Shown: positions 34,469-42,816, numbered from the stretch's first letter. The stretch: 64,000 nucleotides of DNA from Falsiroseomonas ponticola (GCF_016805305.1 NZ_JAERQN010000001.1:248001-312000); one strand, 5' to 3'. The notes: a model not told the origin generated them from the sequence alone. Numbers and translations are program-made.

Positions 34469-34488
34469 TGCGGGGGCTGTTGCCCCCG
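34469..34488 (+). terminator. GC-rich hairpin after the aromatic operon
   Basis: GCGGGGGC and GCCCCCGC form a perfect 8-bp stem with loop TGTT, about 10 bases after the receptor stop. It lacks a T-run but has the position of a transcript end for the dioxygenase operon. It is related in style to the first hairpin of the twin-hairpin elements. Confidence 0.5.
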
Positions 34489-34556
34489 CGACTCGCGGTG
34501 TTTGCGAACGAATCAAGAACATGCTATGGCTTGCGCAAACCCGCAGGACAGACCCC

Positions 34557-34883
34557 ATGGCAGCCCGCAAAGCCCGCGCGCCGCGTCCGATCGACGCGGC
34601 CCTTCAACGCCTTCTGGCCCTGGCCGGCCGCGGCGTCGCGCCCGGCCGCATGGCGCGGGAGGTGGATGCGATCATCGCCGAATGGCGCGCGCTGGCGGAG
34701 GCGGATGAGAAGTTCGACCTCGCCGCCTCCCTCGAATCGCTGCGCGAACAGCTGGATGCCGGCGTCGGCGCGGCGGAGGAGCAGGTGGCCGATGTGGATG
34801 CCAGCGAACCGGCGGCGGTGAAGCAGGCCAATGCCATGCTCTCCGCCCTGGTCGCGACCCGGGATGCGGCGCTGGCGGCCTGA
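34557..34883 (+). CDS. Small helical hypothetical protein
   Basis: The 108-residue protein of unknown function has a basic N-terminus ([15 protein letters not shown]). It then shows long amphipathic helices with heptad-like spacing ([38 protein letters not shown]) and an Ala-rich end. It has no signal peptide, cysteines or membrane segment. ATG 34557 gives a compact protein; ATG 34521 upstream would add 12 residues. It sits between the aromatic operon and a repeat array that precedes ftsK. A coiled-coil or helical-bundle binding protein is the most one can say. Confidence 0.6.
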   Translation: MAARKARAPRPIDAALQRLLALAGRGVAPGRMAREVDAIIAEWRALAEADEKFDLAASLESLREQLDAGVGAAEEQVADVDASEPAAVKQANAMLSALVATRDAALAA

Positions 34884-35170
34884 TTCGGGCCCTCAGTCGC
34901 CGGGCGCGCGCTCCGCGCGCTTGGCTCGCCGCATCAGCGGCGGGCGCCATTCGGCGCCTCGGACCGCGTCGCGGTCCGCCTGACTCTCGCCCCCAGTCGC
35001 CGGGCGCACGCTCCGCGCGCTTGGCTCGCCGCATCAGCGGCGGGCGCCCTTCGGCGCCCCGGACCGCCTTGCGGTCCGTGGGGGCCCGCCCCCTGCACAC
35101 CCCGCGCCCGGAAGCAAGACCGTGCAATTGGAGGCACTTCCGGTGTAGAGTTGTGTCCTGGGTTCAGGAC
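34884..35170. other. 287-bp region holding a multi-hairpin repeat and the ftsK leader
   Basis: This is the longest gene-free stretch. Bases 34894-35080 are two tandem copies of a 100-bp hairpin-chain repeat (listed separately). After them come GGGGCCCGCCCC-rich DNA and an AT-richer 90-bp leader with AATTGGAGG near 35124 and GGTTCAGGAC directly before the ftsK ATG. The ftsK promoter probably lies in this leader. Confidence 0.5.
34894..35080. repeat. Tandem pair of ~100-bp four-hairpin repeats
   Basis: Two units (34894-34980 and 34994-35080) begin CAGTCGCCGGGCG exactly 100 bases apart and differ at only a few positions. Each unit folds as successive short hairpins. These are GCGCGC/GCGCGC, then constant TTGGCT, CGCCGC-ATCA-GCGGCG, GGCGCC/GGCGCC with loop ATTC or CTTC, and GGACCGC/GCGGTCC. 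A diverged third unit lies at 41768-41840, where stems change but remain paired. No ORF crosses the region in a conserved way. Confidence 0.75.
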
Positions 35171-37789
35171 ATGTCGTTGATGCCGCGCACCGCCACACCT
35201 CCGGCCGTGGGCGACCGGATCGCCGCCGCCGGCCGCCGCTTCGCCTCCCCCGCCGTCAAGGCCGTCATCCGGCGCCGGCTGGCGGAGCTGCTCGGCCTGG
35301 CGCTGGTCGTCACCGGGCTGGTCACGGGCCTGGCGCTCGGCACCTATGACCCGGCCGATCCCTCCTTCTCCACCGCCACCAGCCGGCCGGTCGGCAACCT
35401 GATGGGCGCGCCCGGCGCGCATGTCGCGGATATCCTGCTGCAGGGCTTCGGCTATGCCGCCTTCCTGCCGGTGGCCTGCATGATGACCTGGGCCTGGCGG
35501 CTCGCGGTCCATAAGGGCCTGGCGCCCTTCGCCCTGCGGCTGGCCTGCCTGCTGGCCGCCCTGCCCCTGCTGGCCGCCACGCTGACCCTGCTGCCCCTGC
35601 CGGATGGCGCGCCCGTCCATGCCGGGCCGGGCGGCGCGGCGGGGCCGGTGGTGGCGGATGGGGTGCTCGGCCTGCTGGGGGACCTGCTCGGCCCCGTCGG
35701 CGCCGGCATCGCCCATCTGGTGCTGGCGGGCTTCACCGGCCTCTTCACCTTCATCGCCCTCGCGCTGACGCTGGGCGAATGGCGCCGCGCGGGCTCCGCG
35801 GCGGGCAGCGTGGCCGCCACCGCCGCGGCCGGCGCCGGCCAGGCGACGCTCGGCGCCGCCCGCACCGCCGCCGCGGGCGCGCGCAAGGTCGGCGAACAGG
35901 TGCCGCCGGGCCTCGTCACGCGTACCCTCACCTGGCCCTTCCGCGCCATCGGCGGCGCCATCCGCCGGCGGCGGGAACGGGAGACGCCGCTGGCGGAAAT
36001 GCTGCGCAAGGCGGATGAGGCCGCGGAACAGGGCGTCGCCCCCGGCACCACCATCCGCCGCCGCGAACCCGTGCTGGACACGGCGCCGCGCGCCCGCGGC
36101 TTCGAAGCGCCGGAGGCGCAGATGCTGCGCGCGCCGGAGGCCCATGCGCCCCCCGCCCCCGTGCCGCCCCCGGTGGAGCCGCCGCGCCCCAAGGCCGTGG
36201 TGCCGAAGGTCGCCGAACGCGCCCCCGCGCCCAAGCCCGCGCCGAGCGCGCTGCAGGGCAGCCTCGACCTGCCCACCGGCACCTGGCGCTTCCCGCCGCT
36301 CTCCCTGCTCGCCGCCCCGCCGACCCGCCGCGCCACCGGCCCGTCCGAGGAAGCGCTGCAGGGCAATGCCCGGATGCTGGAGACGGTGCTGGAGGATTAC
36401 GGCGTCCGCGGCCAGATCAACCAGATCCGCCCCGGCCCGGTCGTCACCCTCTACGAACTCGAACCCGCCCCCGGCACCAAATCCGCCCGCGTCATCGGCC
36501 TCGCCGACGACATCGCGCGGTCCATGTCCGTCACCGCCGTGCGCATCGCGACCGTGCCCGGCCGCAACGTCATCGGCATCGAGATGCCGAACGCGAAGCG
36601 GGAGACGGTGCTGCTCTCCGAACTGCTGGGCGCGGAGGATTGGGCGCGCAACACCGGCAAGCTGAACCTGGCGCTGGGCAAGGATATCGGCGGCGCGCCG
36701 GTGATCGCCGACCTCGCCCGCATGCCGCATCTGCTGATCGCGGGCACCACCGGCTCGGGCAAGTCCGTCGCCGTCAACACCATGATCCTGTCGCTGCTCT
36801 ACCGGCACAGCCCGGATGAGTGCCGCTTCATCATGATCGACCCGAAGATGCTGGAACTGTCGGTCTATGACCGCATCCCGCACCTGCTGGCCCCCGTCGT
36901 CACCGAACCGCCAAAGGCGATCGGCGCGCTCAAGTGGACGGTGCGGGAGATGGAGCGCCGCTACCGCGCCATGTCGCAGCTCGGCGTCCGCAACATCGCC
37001 GGCTACAACGAGAAGGCGCAGGCCGCCCGCGCGCGGGGCGAGGTGCTGACCCGCCGCGTGCAGGTCGGCTTCGACCCGGAGACCAACAAGCCGCTCTTCG
37101 AGGACCAGCCCCTGGCCCTCGAGCCCCTGCCCATGATCGTCGTCATCATCGACGAGGTCGCGGACCTCATGATGGTCGCGGGCAAGGATATCGAGGCCGC
37201 GGTCCAGCGCCTGGCGCAGATGGCGCGCGCGGCGGGCATCCACGTCATCATGGCGACGCAGCGGCCTTCGGTGGACGTCATCACCGGCACCATCAAGGCC
37301 AATTTCCCGACGCGCATCAGCTTCCAGGTCACGTCGAAGATCGACAGCCGCACCATCCTGGGCGAGATGGGCGCCGAACAGCTGCTGGGCCAGGGCGACA
37401 TGCTCTACATGGCCGGCGGCGGCCGCATCAGCCGCGTCCACGGCCCCTTCGTCTCCGACCAGGAGGTGGAGGATGTGGTGGCCTTCCTGCGCGACCAGGG
37501 CGAGCCCTCCTACATCGACGAGGTGACGGAGGTGGAGGAGGATGGCGATGGCGATGGCCCGCCGGGGCTGCTCGGCGGCAATACCGATGCCGAGGGCTCG
37601 CTCTACGACCAGGCCGTGGCCCTGGTGACGCGGGAAGGCAAGGCCAGCACCAGCTTCGTCCAGCGCCACCTCAACATCGGCTACAACCGCGCCGCCAAGC
37701 TGATCGAGCAGATGGAGAAGCAGGGCGTGGTCGGCGCCGCCAACCATGTCGGCAAGCGGGAAGTGCTGGCGCCCGGCCCCAGGGACTAG
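35171..37789 (+). CDS. ftsK: DNA translocase FtsK
   Basis: The 872-residue septal DNA pump resolves and segregates chromosome termini at division. The N-terminal domain has four hydrophobic segments (about residues 40-200). An Ala/Pro-rich linker follows (about 240-400), then the motor with Walker [14 protein letters not shown] (about 524-536), Walker [14 protein letters not shown] (about 653-665) and the RSVD-type [12 protein letters not shown] motif. The gamma winged helix at the C-terminus reads [23 protein letters not shown] 35171 follows TTCAGGAC. The extreme C-terminus runs into a 14-bp tandem repeat. Confidence 0.95.
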   Translation: MSLMPRTATPPAVGDRIAAAGRRFASPAVKAVIRRRLAELLGLALVVTGLVTGLALGTYDPADPSFSTATSRPVGNLMGAPGAHVADILLQGFGYAAFLPVACMMTWAWRLAVHKGLAPFALRLACLLAALPLLAATLTLLPLPDGAPVHAGPGGAAGPVVADGVLGLLGDLLGPVGAGIAHLVLAGFTGLFTFIALALTLGEWRRAGSAAGSVAATAAAGAGQATLGAARTAAAGARKVGEQVPPGLVTRTLTWPFRAIGGAIRRRRERETPLAEMLRKADEAAEQGVAPGTTIRRREPVLDTAPRARGFEAPEAQMLRAPEAHAPPAPVPPPVEPPRPKAVVPKVAERAPAPKPAPSALQGSLDLPTGTWRFPPLSLLAAPPTRRATGPSEEALQGNARMLETVLEDYGVRGQINQIRPGPVVTLYELEPAPGTKSARVIGLADDIARSMSVTAVRIATVPGRNVIGIEMPNAKRETVLLSELLGAEDWARNTGKLNLALGKDIGGAPVIADLARMPHLLIAGTTGSGKSVAVNTMILSLLYRHSPDECRFIMIDPKMLELSVYDRIPHLLAPVVTEPPKAIGALKWTVREMERRYRAMSQLGVRNIAGYNEKAQAARARGEVLTRRVQVGFDPETNKPLFEDQPLALEPLPMIVVIIDEVADLMMVAGKDIEAAVQRLAQMARAAGIHVIMATQRPSVDVITGTIKANFPTRISFQVTSKIDSRTILGEMGAEQLLGQGDMLYMAGGGRISRVHGPFVSDQEVEDVVAFLRDQGEPSYIDEVTEVEEDGDGDGPPGLLGGNTDAEGSLYDQAVALVTREGKASTSFVQRHLNIGYNRAAKLIEQMEKQGVVGAANHVGKREVLAPGPRD

Positions 37790-37816
37790 GCCCCAGGGAT
37801 TAGGCCCCAGGCATCA
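37775..37816. repeat. Three tandem 14-bp repeats across the ftsK stop codon
   Basis: GGCCCCAGGGACTA (37775-37788), GGCCCCAGGGATTA and GGCCCCAGGCATCA (to 37816) are three head-to-tail 14-bp units, followed by GGCCC. The ftsK stop (TAG, 37787-37789) lies at the first unit junction. As 14 is not a multiple of three, gaining or losing units would not extend the protein because each unit recreates TAG or TCA nearby. Probably a slippage product. Confidence 0.7.
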
Positions 37817-37858
37817 GGCCCTTCCCGAACGGGGGCGCGCCGCCATCTCCCCGGCGCC

Positions 37859-38410
37859 ATGCCCTTGCGCCGCGCCCTGCCGCTCCTCCTCCTGCTGCTT
37901 CCCGCCCTGCCCGCCCGGGCGGAGGAAGCGGCCTGGCAGGCGCTGCGGGACGGCGCGATGGTGCTGTTCCGCCACGCCAATGCCCCGGGCGGCGGGGACC
38001 CGCCCGGCTTCCGCCCCGGCGATTGCGCCACGCAGCGCAACCTGGACGAGGCCGGCCGCGCGCAGGCCCGGCGCATCGGCGCCGCCTTCCGGGCGGAGGG
38101 CGTCCCCATGGGCGCGGTGCTCGCCTCCGCCTGGTGCCGCACCACGGAGACGGCCGAACTCGCCTTCCCCGGCCAGGCCCGGGTCGAGCCCGCCTTCAAC
38201 TCCTTCTTCGCCGATCGCGGCAGCGCCCCCGCGCAGACCGCCGCGGCGCGGGCCATCCTGCTGGCCTGGCAGGGCCCCGGCGCGCTCTTCGTCAGCACGC
38301 ACCAGGTCAACATCACCGCCCTGACCGGCATCGTGCCCGCGCCCGGGGAAGGCGTGGTGATGCGCCGCCAGGGCGATGCCGTGGTCGTGATCGGCCGCCT
38401 GCGCCCCTGA
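37859..38410 (+). CDS. Secreted histidine phosphatase-superfamily protein
   Basis: The 183-residue protein has signal peptide MPLRRALPLLLLLLPALPAR (cleavage near RAEE). The catalytic motif is LFRHANAPGGGD, where Arg-His is followed by Ala rather than the usual Gly. The second arginine region is AWCRTTETAELAF and the second histidine STHQVNITALTG. These fit the phosphoglycerate-mutase-like/SixA fold in the periplasm. The substrate is unknown. It follows ftsK by 69 bp but is probably separately transcribed. Confidence 0.82.
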   Translation: MPLRRALPLLLLLLPALPARAEEAAWQALRDGAMVLFRHANAPGGGDPPGFRPGDCATQRNLDEAGRAQARRIGAAFRAEGVPMGAVLASAWCRTTETAELAFPGQARVEPAFNSFFADRGSAPAQTAAARAILLAWQGPGALFVSTHQVNITALTGIVPAPGEGVVMRRQGDAVVVIGRLRP

Positions 38411-38470
38411 CCGGCCGCGCGCCCCGCCCGTTACCGGTCCGGAAACCTTCCCGCCCCAGGACTCCGGGCC

Positions 38471-39985
38471 ATGACCCAAGCCACCGCCCGCCCCTGGACC
38501 GACCTCGATGATGCCGCCCTCGCCGCCGTCACCGGCGGCAGCGGGACCAGCGCCCCCGCCCAGGCCGGCGGCGAGGAGGAGGAAGGCGAGCATGGCGTCA
38601 CCCTCTCCGGCCCGCGCCTGGCCGGGGGCAGCGTCTCCGCCGGCAACCAGGTCTCCACCAGCCTGGTCGTCCATGGCGTGACCCTGCAGGCGGGCGCCGG
38701 CTGGGGCGCGGCGGCGGGGTTCGAGGTGACGGGGACCGGCGCCAGCGCCGGGGCCGCCGCCGGCGCCGGCATCGCCGCCAGCGGCAGCGTGACGGAAGGC
38801 CAGGTCACCACGACCGTGACGCTCGTCGCCGCCGCCGGCGCGCAGGTGGCGGCGGAGGCCGGGCCCCAGGGGATCGGCTACGGCACCGTGGCCGGCATCG
38901 GCGGCACGGTCGCGGTGCGGGTCGAGACGGCGCATGACCTCGGCCACGGGACCACCGCCACCACCACGGAGGTCGGCGTCCGGGCGATGGCGGAGGCCGG
39001 GGCATCGCTCGGCGTGAACGGCGCGCAGGCGGGGGCGGACCTCTCCGTCGGCGCCTATGCCTCCGTCACCGTGGCGGCCTCGATCGGCGGGCAGCAGGGC
39101 TCCGGCACCGTCAGCGCGGGCTATGTCGATCCGGGCTCGGCGGGCGCCGGCGCGCAGGCCGTGGCGGGCTACCAGGACGGGGCGGTGACACTCGGCGTGA
39201 ATGCCGAGCTCGCGCTGGGCATCGGCGGCGTCAATCTCGGCGTCAGCGGCACGGTGGACGGGCATGCGGTGGCCGAGGCGGCGTCCGACGCCGCCATCAT
39301 GGCCCAGGCCCGCGCCCTGATCGCGGCGGAGGCTGCGGTGGCGGAGGCACGGGAAGGCGTCGCCGCGGCCGAGGCCGGCCTGCGGGAGGCACGCTCCGCC
39401 GCCGCCGGGGCGAGCCGCCTGGTCGATGTGCTGGAGGACCGGCTGGAGGCGCTTCCCCGCCAGCCCGGCGGGATGGGCCGCGCCATGGCCGCCTCCCTCC
39501 GCAACGAGCTGGAACGCGCCGAGGCCGTGGCCGAACGGACGCAGGACGCGCTGGCGACGGCCGAGGCCGGCTACCGGGCCGGCCAGGCCACGCTGCGGGA
39601 GGCCGAGGCGCTGCAGCAGGGGCTGCTGCGCGGCGCCTCCGAGGCGGTGACGCAGGCGGTGCAGACGATCATCCAGGCCGAGCGCGCCGCGGCCGCCGCG
39701 GCGGCCGAGGCCGAACGCATGGCGGCCGCCGCGGCGGCCGAGGCCGAGCGCGTGGCGGCCGCCGCGGCGGCGGAGGCCGAGCGTGTGGCCGCGGCCGCGG
39801 CGGCGGAGGCCGAGCGCGTGGCGGCGGCCGCGGCGGCGGAAGCCCAGCGCGTGGCGGCCGCCGCCAGCAATGCCGCCAGCAGCGCCGCCAGCACCGTCGG
39901 CAATGCCGCGCAGGGCGCCGCGAACACGGTCGCCAATACCGCGTCCAAGGTCGGGTCCAGCATCAGCCGGGCCTTCCGGTTCTGA
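38471..39985 (+). CDS. Ala/Gly-rich protein with double-glycine leader and 11-residue repeats
   Basis: This 504-residue protein is not recognised as a family. Residues 1-23 (…LDDAALAAVTGG) match a bacteriocin-type double-glycine leader with Leu -12, Leu -7, Val -4 and Gly-Gly at -2/-1. An acidic stretch (GEEEEGE) follows, then about 230 residues of Gly/Ala/Thr/Val-rich strands. A long helical region (about 285-400) precedes six 11-residue repeats of the type AAAAAAEAERV (about 403-465). The tail (AASSAASTVGNAAQGAANTV...) ends RAFRF. Export by a C39-peptidase ABC transporter is suggested, but none is in the window. It overlaps the next gene by 23 bp tail to tail. Confidence 0.72.
   Translation: MTQATARPWTDLDDAALAAVTGGSGTSAPAQAGGEEEEGEHGVTLSGPRLAGGSVSAGNQVSTSLVVHGVTLQAGAGWGAAAGFEVTGTGASAGAAAGAGIAASGSVTEGQVTTTVTLVAAAGAQVAAEAGPQGIGYGTVAGIGGTVAVRVETAHDLGHGTTATTTEVGVRAMAEAGASLGVNGAQAGADLSVGAYASVTVAASIGGQQGSGTVSAGYVDPGSAGAGAQAVAGYQDGAVTLGVNAELALGIGGVNLGVSGTVDGHAVAEAASDAAIMAQARALIAAEAAVAEAREGVAAAEAGLREARSAAAGASRLVDVLEDRLEALPRQPGGMGRAMAASLRNELERAEAVAERTQDALATAEAGYRAGQATLREAEALQQGLLRGASEAVTQAVQTIIQAERAAAAAAAEAERMAAAAAAEAERVAAAAAAEAERVAAAAAAEAERVAAAAAAEAQRVAAAASNAASSAASTVGNAAQGAANTVANTASKVGSSISRAFRF
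39677..39865 (+). repeat. 33-bp coding tandem repeats (11-residue units)
   Basis: About six head-to-tail 33-bp units encode A/E/R-rich 11-mers (AEAERVAAAAA, last unit AEAQRV). Third-position differences show the units are not newly copied, while the amino-acid pattern is retained. An 11-residue period suits a right-handed or straight coiled coil or a surface-binding amphipathic helix. Confidence 0.8.
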
Positions 39986-40349
39986 CGCGCCCGCCGGCCG
40001 GCGGCGCGGGGTCCGCGGCGATGGTGGCGGCCAGGCGCCTTGGCGCCACCAGGCTGAAGCTGCGCCGCACCAGCGCCGCCACCTCCGCCCAATCCGCCGC
40101 GCCGCCCAGCCGCACGCCGACCCAGCCCTTGTGGCCGAGATAGGGCGGGCGGAAGAAGCGGTCCGGCGCGGCTTCCAGCAGGATCTCCTGGCTGCCCTTC
40201 GGCGCCTTCAGCCAGACGCCGTCATCCTGCACCAGGGCGAAGATCCGGCCGCGGATGCGGAAGGTCGGCGTCTCCCAGGTCTCGATCTCCTGCGCCTCGG
40301 GCAGCGCCAGGCAGATGCGTCGCAGGCGCGTGATCGGGGATGGGGCCAT
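39963..40349 (-). CDS. MmcQ/YjbR-family protein
   Basis: The 128-residue protein has the YjbR fold markers: RLRRICLALPEAQEIETWETPTFRI-type start (first 20: RLRRICLALPEAQEIETWET), KAPKGSQEILLEA, FRPPYLGHKGWVGV and the AEVAALVRRSFSLVAP helix. The family is annotated as a cyanobacterial-type or TfoX-like DNA-binding fold, without proven activity. The start ATG 40349 is normal. The 3' end overlaps the preceding convergent gene by 23 bp. Confidence 0.82.
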   Translation of the reverse strand: MAPSPITRLRRICLALPEAQEIETWETPTFRIRGRIFALVQDDGVWLKAPKGSQEILLEAAPDRFFRPPYLGHKGWVGVRLGGAADWAEVAALVRRSFSLVAPRRLAATIAADPAPPAGGRVRTGRPG

Positions 40350-40462
40350 GGCGCGATGCTACCGCCGGCGTGGCGCCGCGCGAAACAGCCTGAAACGCCC
40401 CGCGCTTGACCCGCTGCCCCCCGGGGCCGACCGTGCCGGCCATCCGCACCGGGGAAGATGCC

Positions 40463-41104
40463 ATGCGCCGCACGCTGATCGCCGCCCTGCTGGGCCTCGC
40501 CGCGTTGCCCGCGGGGGCGCAGGACCGGCCCGCGCTGTTCCCGACGCGCGATGTCGCCGTCACCTATCGCGTCAATGGCGTGCCGGCGCAGGGCGGCGGC
40601 ATGCAGTCCCTGACCATCGCCTGGCTGGCCGCCGCGCAGACCATGCGCATGGATATGGGCCCCGCCGGCTACATGGTGGCGGACCACCACGCCCAGCGCG
40701 GCTTCATGGTGATGCGGGAGGCGCGGATGATCATGGACGTGCCGATGCAGCAGGCCATGCAGCAATACGGCCCGACCGGGAACGCCACCTATCGCCGCAC
40801 CGGCACGGACACGGTGGCGGGCCTGGCCTGCACGGTCTGGAGCTTCGAGGATCGCGGCAACAGCGGCACGGCCTGCATCACCGCCGATGGCGTGATGCTG
40901 CGCGCCGCCGGCACCGGCCAGGGCCAGTCCGGCGGGATGGAGGCGACGCAGGTCGCCTATGGCCCGCAGGACCCGTCCCGCTTCCAGCGCCCGCAGGGCT
41001 ACCAGAGCATGCAGATGCCCGGCGCCGCCGGTGGGCAGATGCCCGGCGCAGCCGGTGGGCAGATGCCGGGTGGCCGCCCGCCCGCCGGCGCGGTGACGAA
41101 GTAG
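40463..41104 (+). CDS. Secreted DUF4412-type protein, first paralogue
   Basis: The 213-residue exported protein has signal peptide MRRTLIAALLGLAALPAGAQ. The mature part starts LFPTRDVAVTYRV and contains the pattern MRMDMGPAGYMVADHH, MVMREARMIMDVPMQ, GLACTVWSFEDRGNSGTACI and DPSRFQRPQGYQ. Two conserved cysteines may pair. The C-terminal tail is 2.5 copies of QMPGAAGG encoded by 24-bp repeats (41012-41074). GGGGAAG precedes ATG 40463. The function of DUF4412 proteins is unknown; lipid-anchored or periplasmic binding is possible. A shorter paralogue follows after two bases. Confidence 0.75.
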   Translation: MRRTLIAALLGLAALPAGAQDRPALFPTRDVAVTYRVNGVPAQGGGMQSLTIAWLAAAQTMRMDMGPAGYMVADHHAQRGFMVMREARMIMDVPMQQAMQQYGPTGNATYRRTGTDTVAGLACTVWSFEDRGNSGTACITADGVMLRAAGTGQGQSGGMEATQVAYGPQDPSRFQRPQGYQSMQMPGAAGGQMPGAAGGQMPGGRPPAGAVTK

Positions 41105-41106
41105 CC

Positions 41107-41658
41107 ATGCGGGGCCTCCTCCTCGCCGCGCTGCTCTGCGCCGGCCCCGCGCTGGCGCAGCAGGCGCCGCTGACGCTGCCAACGCGCGATGTCGCCATCA
41201 CCTATCGCGGCACGGGTGGCGGCGATGCGGTGACCATCGTCATGGCCTGGTCGGCCGCGCGGCAGGCCGTGCGGATGGAGATGCCGGGCATGGGCTGGTC
41301 CGTCGCCAACCATGGCGCGACGCCGCCCAGCGGCTTCATCGTGATGGAGGAGGCGCGGCGCGTGATGGACATGCCCGCGCAGGTGTTGAACCGCCAGATC
41401 GGCGCGCCGCGCGATGCGCGCTTCGTGCGCGAGGGTTCGGACCGCGTCGCCGGCCAGGCCTGCACCATCTGGCGCTACCAGTCCGGCGGGGATGAGGGGC
41501 GTGTCTGCATGACCGCCGATGGCGTGATGCTGCGCAGCCAGGGCAGTTTCGCCGGCCAATCCGGCGGCATGGAGGCCACGCAGGTGACCTATGCCCCGCA
41601 GGACCCTTCCCGCTTCGAACCCCCGGCCGGCTACCAGCGCATGCCGTCGCGCCGGTAG
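41107..41658 (+). CDS. Secreted DUF4412-type protein, second paralogue
   Basis: This 183-residue exported paralogue of the preceding gene has signal peptide MRGLLLAALLCAGPALAQ and mature start LTLPTRDVAITYRG. The same motifs recur (MRMEMPG..., MEEARRVMDMPAQ, GQACTIWRYQSG, CMTADGVMLR, DPSRFEPPAGYQRM), at about half identity by eye. It lacks the MPGAAGGQ tail. The start lies two bases after the first stop (TAGCCATG), so they are co-translated. A strong intrinsic terminator follows. Confidence 0.75.
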   Translation: MRGLLLAALLCAGPALAQQAPLTLPTRDVAITYRGTGGGDAVTIVMAWSAARQAVRMEMPGMGWSVANHGATPPSGFIVMEEARRVMDMPAQVLNRQIGAPRDARFVREGSDRVAGQACTIWRYQSGGDEGRVCMTADGVMLRSQGSFAGQSGGMEATQVTYAPQDPSRFEPPAGYQRMPSRR

Positions 41659-41667
41659 AGGCGGGGT

Positions 41668-41690
41668 CCGGGGGGCGCCACGCCCCCCGG
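41668..41690 (+). terminator. 10-bp GC hairpin after the DUF4412 pair
   Basis: CCGGGGGGCG (41668-41677) and CGCCCCCCGG (41681-41690) form a perfect 10-bp stem with loop CCA, ten bases after the stop. It precedes the T-run terminator and may reinforce it. Confidence 0.55.
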
Positions 41691-41695
41691 CGGAG

Positions 41696-41720
41696 CACGA
41701 GGCGGAGCCTCGTGTTTTTT
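41696..41720 (+). terminator. Intrinsic (Rho-independent) terminator
   Basis: CACGAGGC (41696-41703) and GCCTCGTG (41707-41714) form a perfect 8-bp stem with loop GGA. A run of six T (41715-41720) follows directly. This is the clearest canonical terminator in the window and ends the DUF4412 operon. Confidence 0.9.
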
Positions 41721-41725
41721 CATGC

Positions 41726-41850
41726 CCTCAGGCGCGTCGTGCCGAAGGCACGCCTGCGGCGTGACGCGCGGCCTCCGGCCGCTTGGCTCGCCGGACTGCC
41801 GGCGGCGCCCATTCGGGCGCTCGGCCGACTGCGTCGGCCGCCGGTAGCGT
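41726..41850. repeat. Diverged multi-hairpin repeat unit
   Basis: This third relative of the 34894-35080 repeats has four stems: GCGGCC-TCC-GGCCGC (41768-41782), CGCCGG/CCGGCG (41789-41804), GCGCCC-ATTC-GGGCGC (41805-41820) and CGGCCGAC-TGC-GTCGGCCG (41822-41840). The linker TTGGCTCG after stem 1 and the loop ATTC are identical to the other units. Stem bases differ on both sides so that pairing is kept. It is preceded by a GTGCC-GAA-GGCAC hairpin. Confidence 0.7.
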
Positions 41851-41866
41851 CCCGCGGCCGCTGCGG

Positions 41867-42793
41867 TCAGACCTTCGCGCGGCTGTCGTGCTGCGCCAGG
41901 CGCCCGAGCAGGTATTCCACCTCCGCCACCGCCTTCGCGCTCAGCATGCCGCCCGGCTTGCGCTGCGCGTCGCTGGCGATGATGCCGCGGCGCTTCATCA
42001 CGTATTTCCGCACCGCCAGGCCGAGGCCGAATTGCTGCTCGTAGCGGATCAGCGGCAGATGCGCGTCGAACAGATCATGCGCCGCGTCGCGCTGCCCGGC
42101 CTGCAGCTTGCCCACCACCTCCACCAGCATGTCGGGAAAGGCGTAGCCCGTCATGGCGCCATCGGCGCCGCGCTCGACCTCGAAATCGATGAAGAGCCCG
42201 CCATTGCCGCAGAGGATGGAGATCGGCCGCAGCGATCCCTCCGCCTGCCAGGCGCGGAGCGTCGAGATTTTTTCCAGTCCCGGCCAATCCTCGGCCTTGA
42301 GCATGACGCAGGAGGGATTGTCCGTCACGATCCGCTTGATGACGCCCGGCGTCATCTGCACCTGGAACAACAAGGGATAATCCTGCAGCACGAAGGGCAC
42401 ATCCGGGCCGATCGCCTCCACCGCCTGGCGGTAATAGGTGACGATCTGGTCGTCGGTGCGCAGCGTGTTGGGCGGCGCGATCATCACGCCCGCCGCGCCC
42501 GCCTCCATCGATCCCCGCGCCAGCGCGCGCATGGCGGCGAAGCCGGGGGCGGAGACGCCGACGACGATGGGGATGGAGGCGCGCCTGATCATCCGCGTCG
42601 CGATCGCCAGCGCCTCCGCCTGGTCGAGCTTCGGCGCCTCTCCCATCACGCCGAGCACGGTGATGCCGGTGGCGCCGGCTTCCATGAAGAAGTCCGTCAT
42701 CCGGTCCGTGCTGGCCTCATCCACGCGGCCGTCATCGTGGAAGGGGGTGGGGGCGATGACGTAGACGCCGCTGGCGGTGTGGTCGAGGGCCAT
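41867..42793 (-). CDS. Dihydrodipicolinate synthase (DapA)-family aldolase/lyase
   Basis: The 308-residue class I aldolase-fold protein has the pyruvate-binding motif GVMGEAPKL (GxxGE, about residues 48-56), the catalytic Tyr in VLQDYPLLF and the Schiff-base Lys in VMLKAEDWPG. It is not likely to be the biosynthetic DapA, because it is the last gene of a catabolic operon with a lactonase-like amidohydrolase, an Ldh-type dehydrogenase and a Bug receptor. An aldolase or dehydratase acting on a 2-oxo acid is inferred. Confidence 0.83.
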   Translation of the reverse strand: MALDHTASGVYVIAPTPFHDDGRVDEASTDRMTDFFMEAGATGITVLGVMGEAPKLDQAEALAIATRMIRRASIPIVVGVSAPGFAAMRALARGSMEAGAAGVMIAPPNTLRTDDQIVTYYRQAVEAIGPDVPFVLQDYPLLFQVQMTPGVIKRIVTDNPSCVMLKAEDWPGLEKISTLRAWQAEGSLRPISILCGNGGLFIDFEVERGADGAMTGYAFPDMLVEVVGKLQAGQRDAAHDLFDAHLPLIRYEQQFGLGLAVRKYVMKRRGIIASDAQRKPGGMLSAKAVAEVEYLLGRLAQHDSRAKV

Positions 42794-42816
42794 GGGGTGG
42801 GGTCGCTCCGTGGGTG

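Noticed and set aside
34894..35080. Hairpin repeats considered as an insertion sequence or tRNA-like genes
   Set aside because: No transposase, no terminal repeats with target duplication, and the fold is a chain of short hairpins rather than a cloverleaf.
34934..37747. 937-residue minus-strand reading frame opposite ftsK
   Set aside because: Low-complexity composition and complete overlap with ftsK mark it as a shadow.
39677..39865. Regular 33-bp repeats considered as a CRISPR-like array
   Set aside because: There are no unique spacers, the units are contiguous and in frame, and they encode a consistent 11-residue pattern.
41867..42793. Biosynthetic dihydrodipicolinate synthase
   Set aside because: It is embedded in a catabolic operon and not near lysine genes, so only the family is called.
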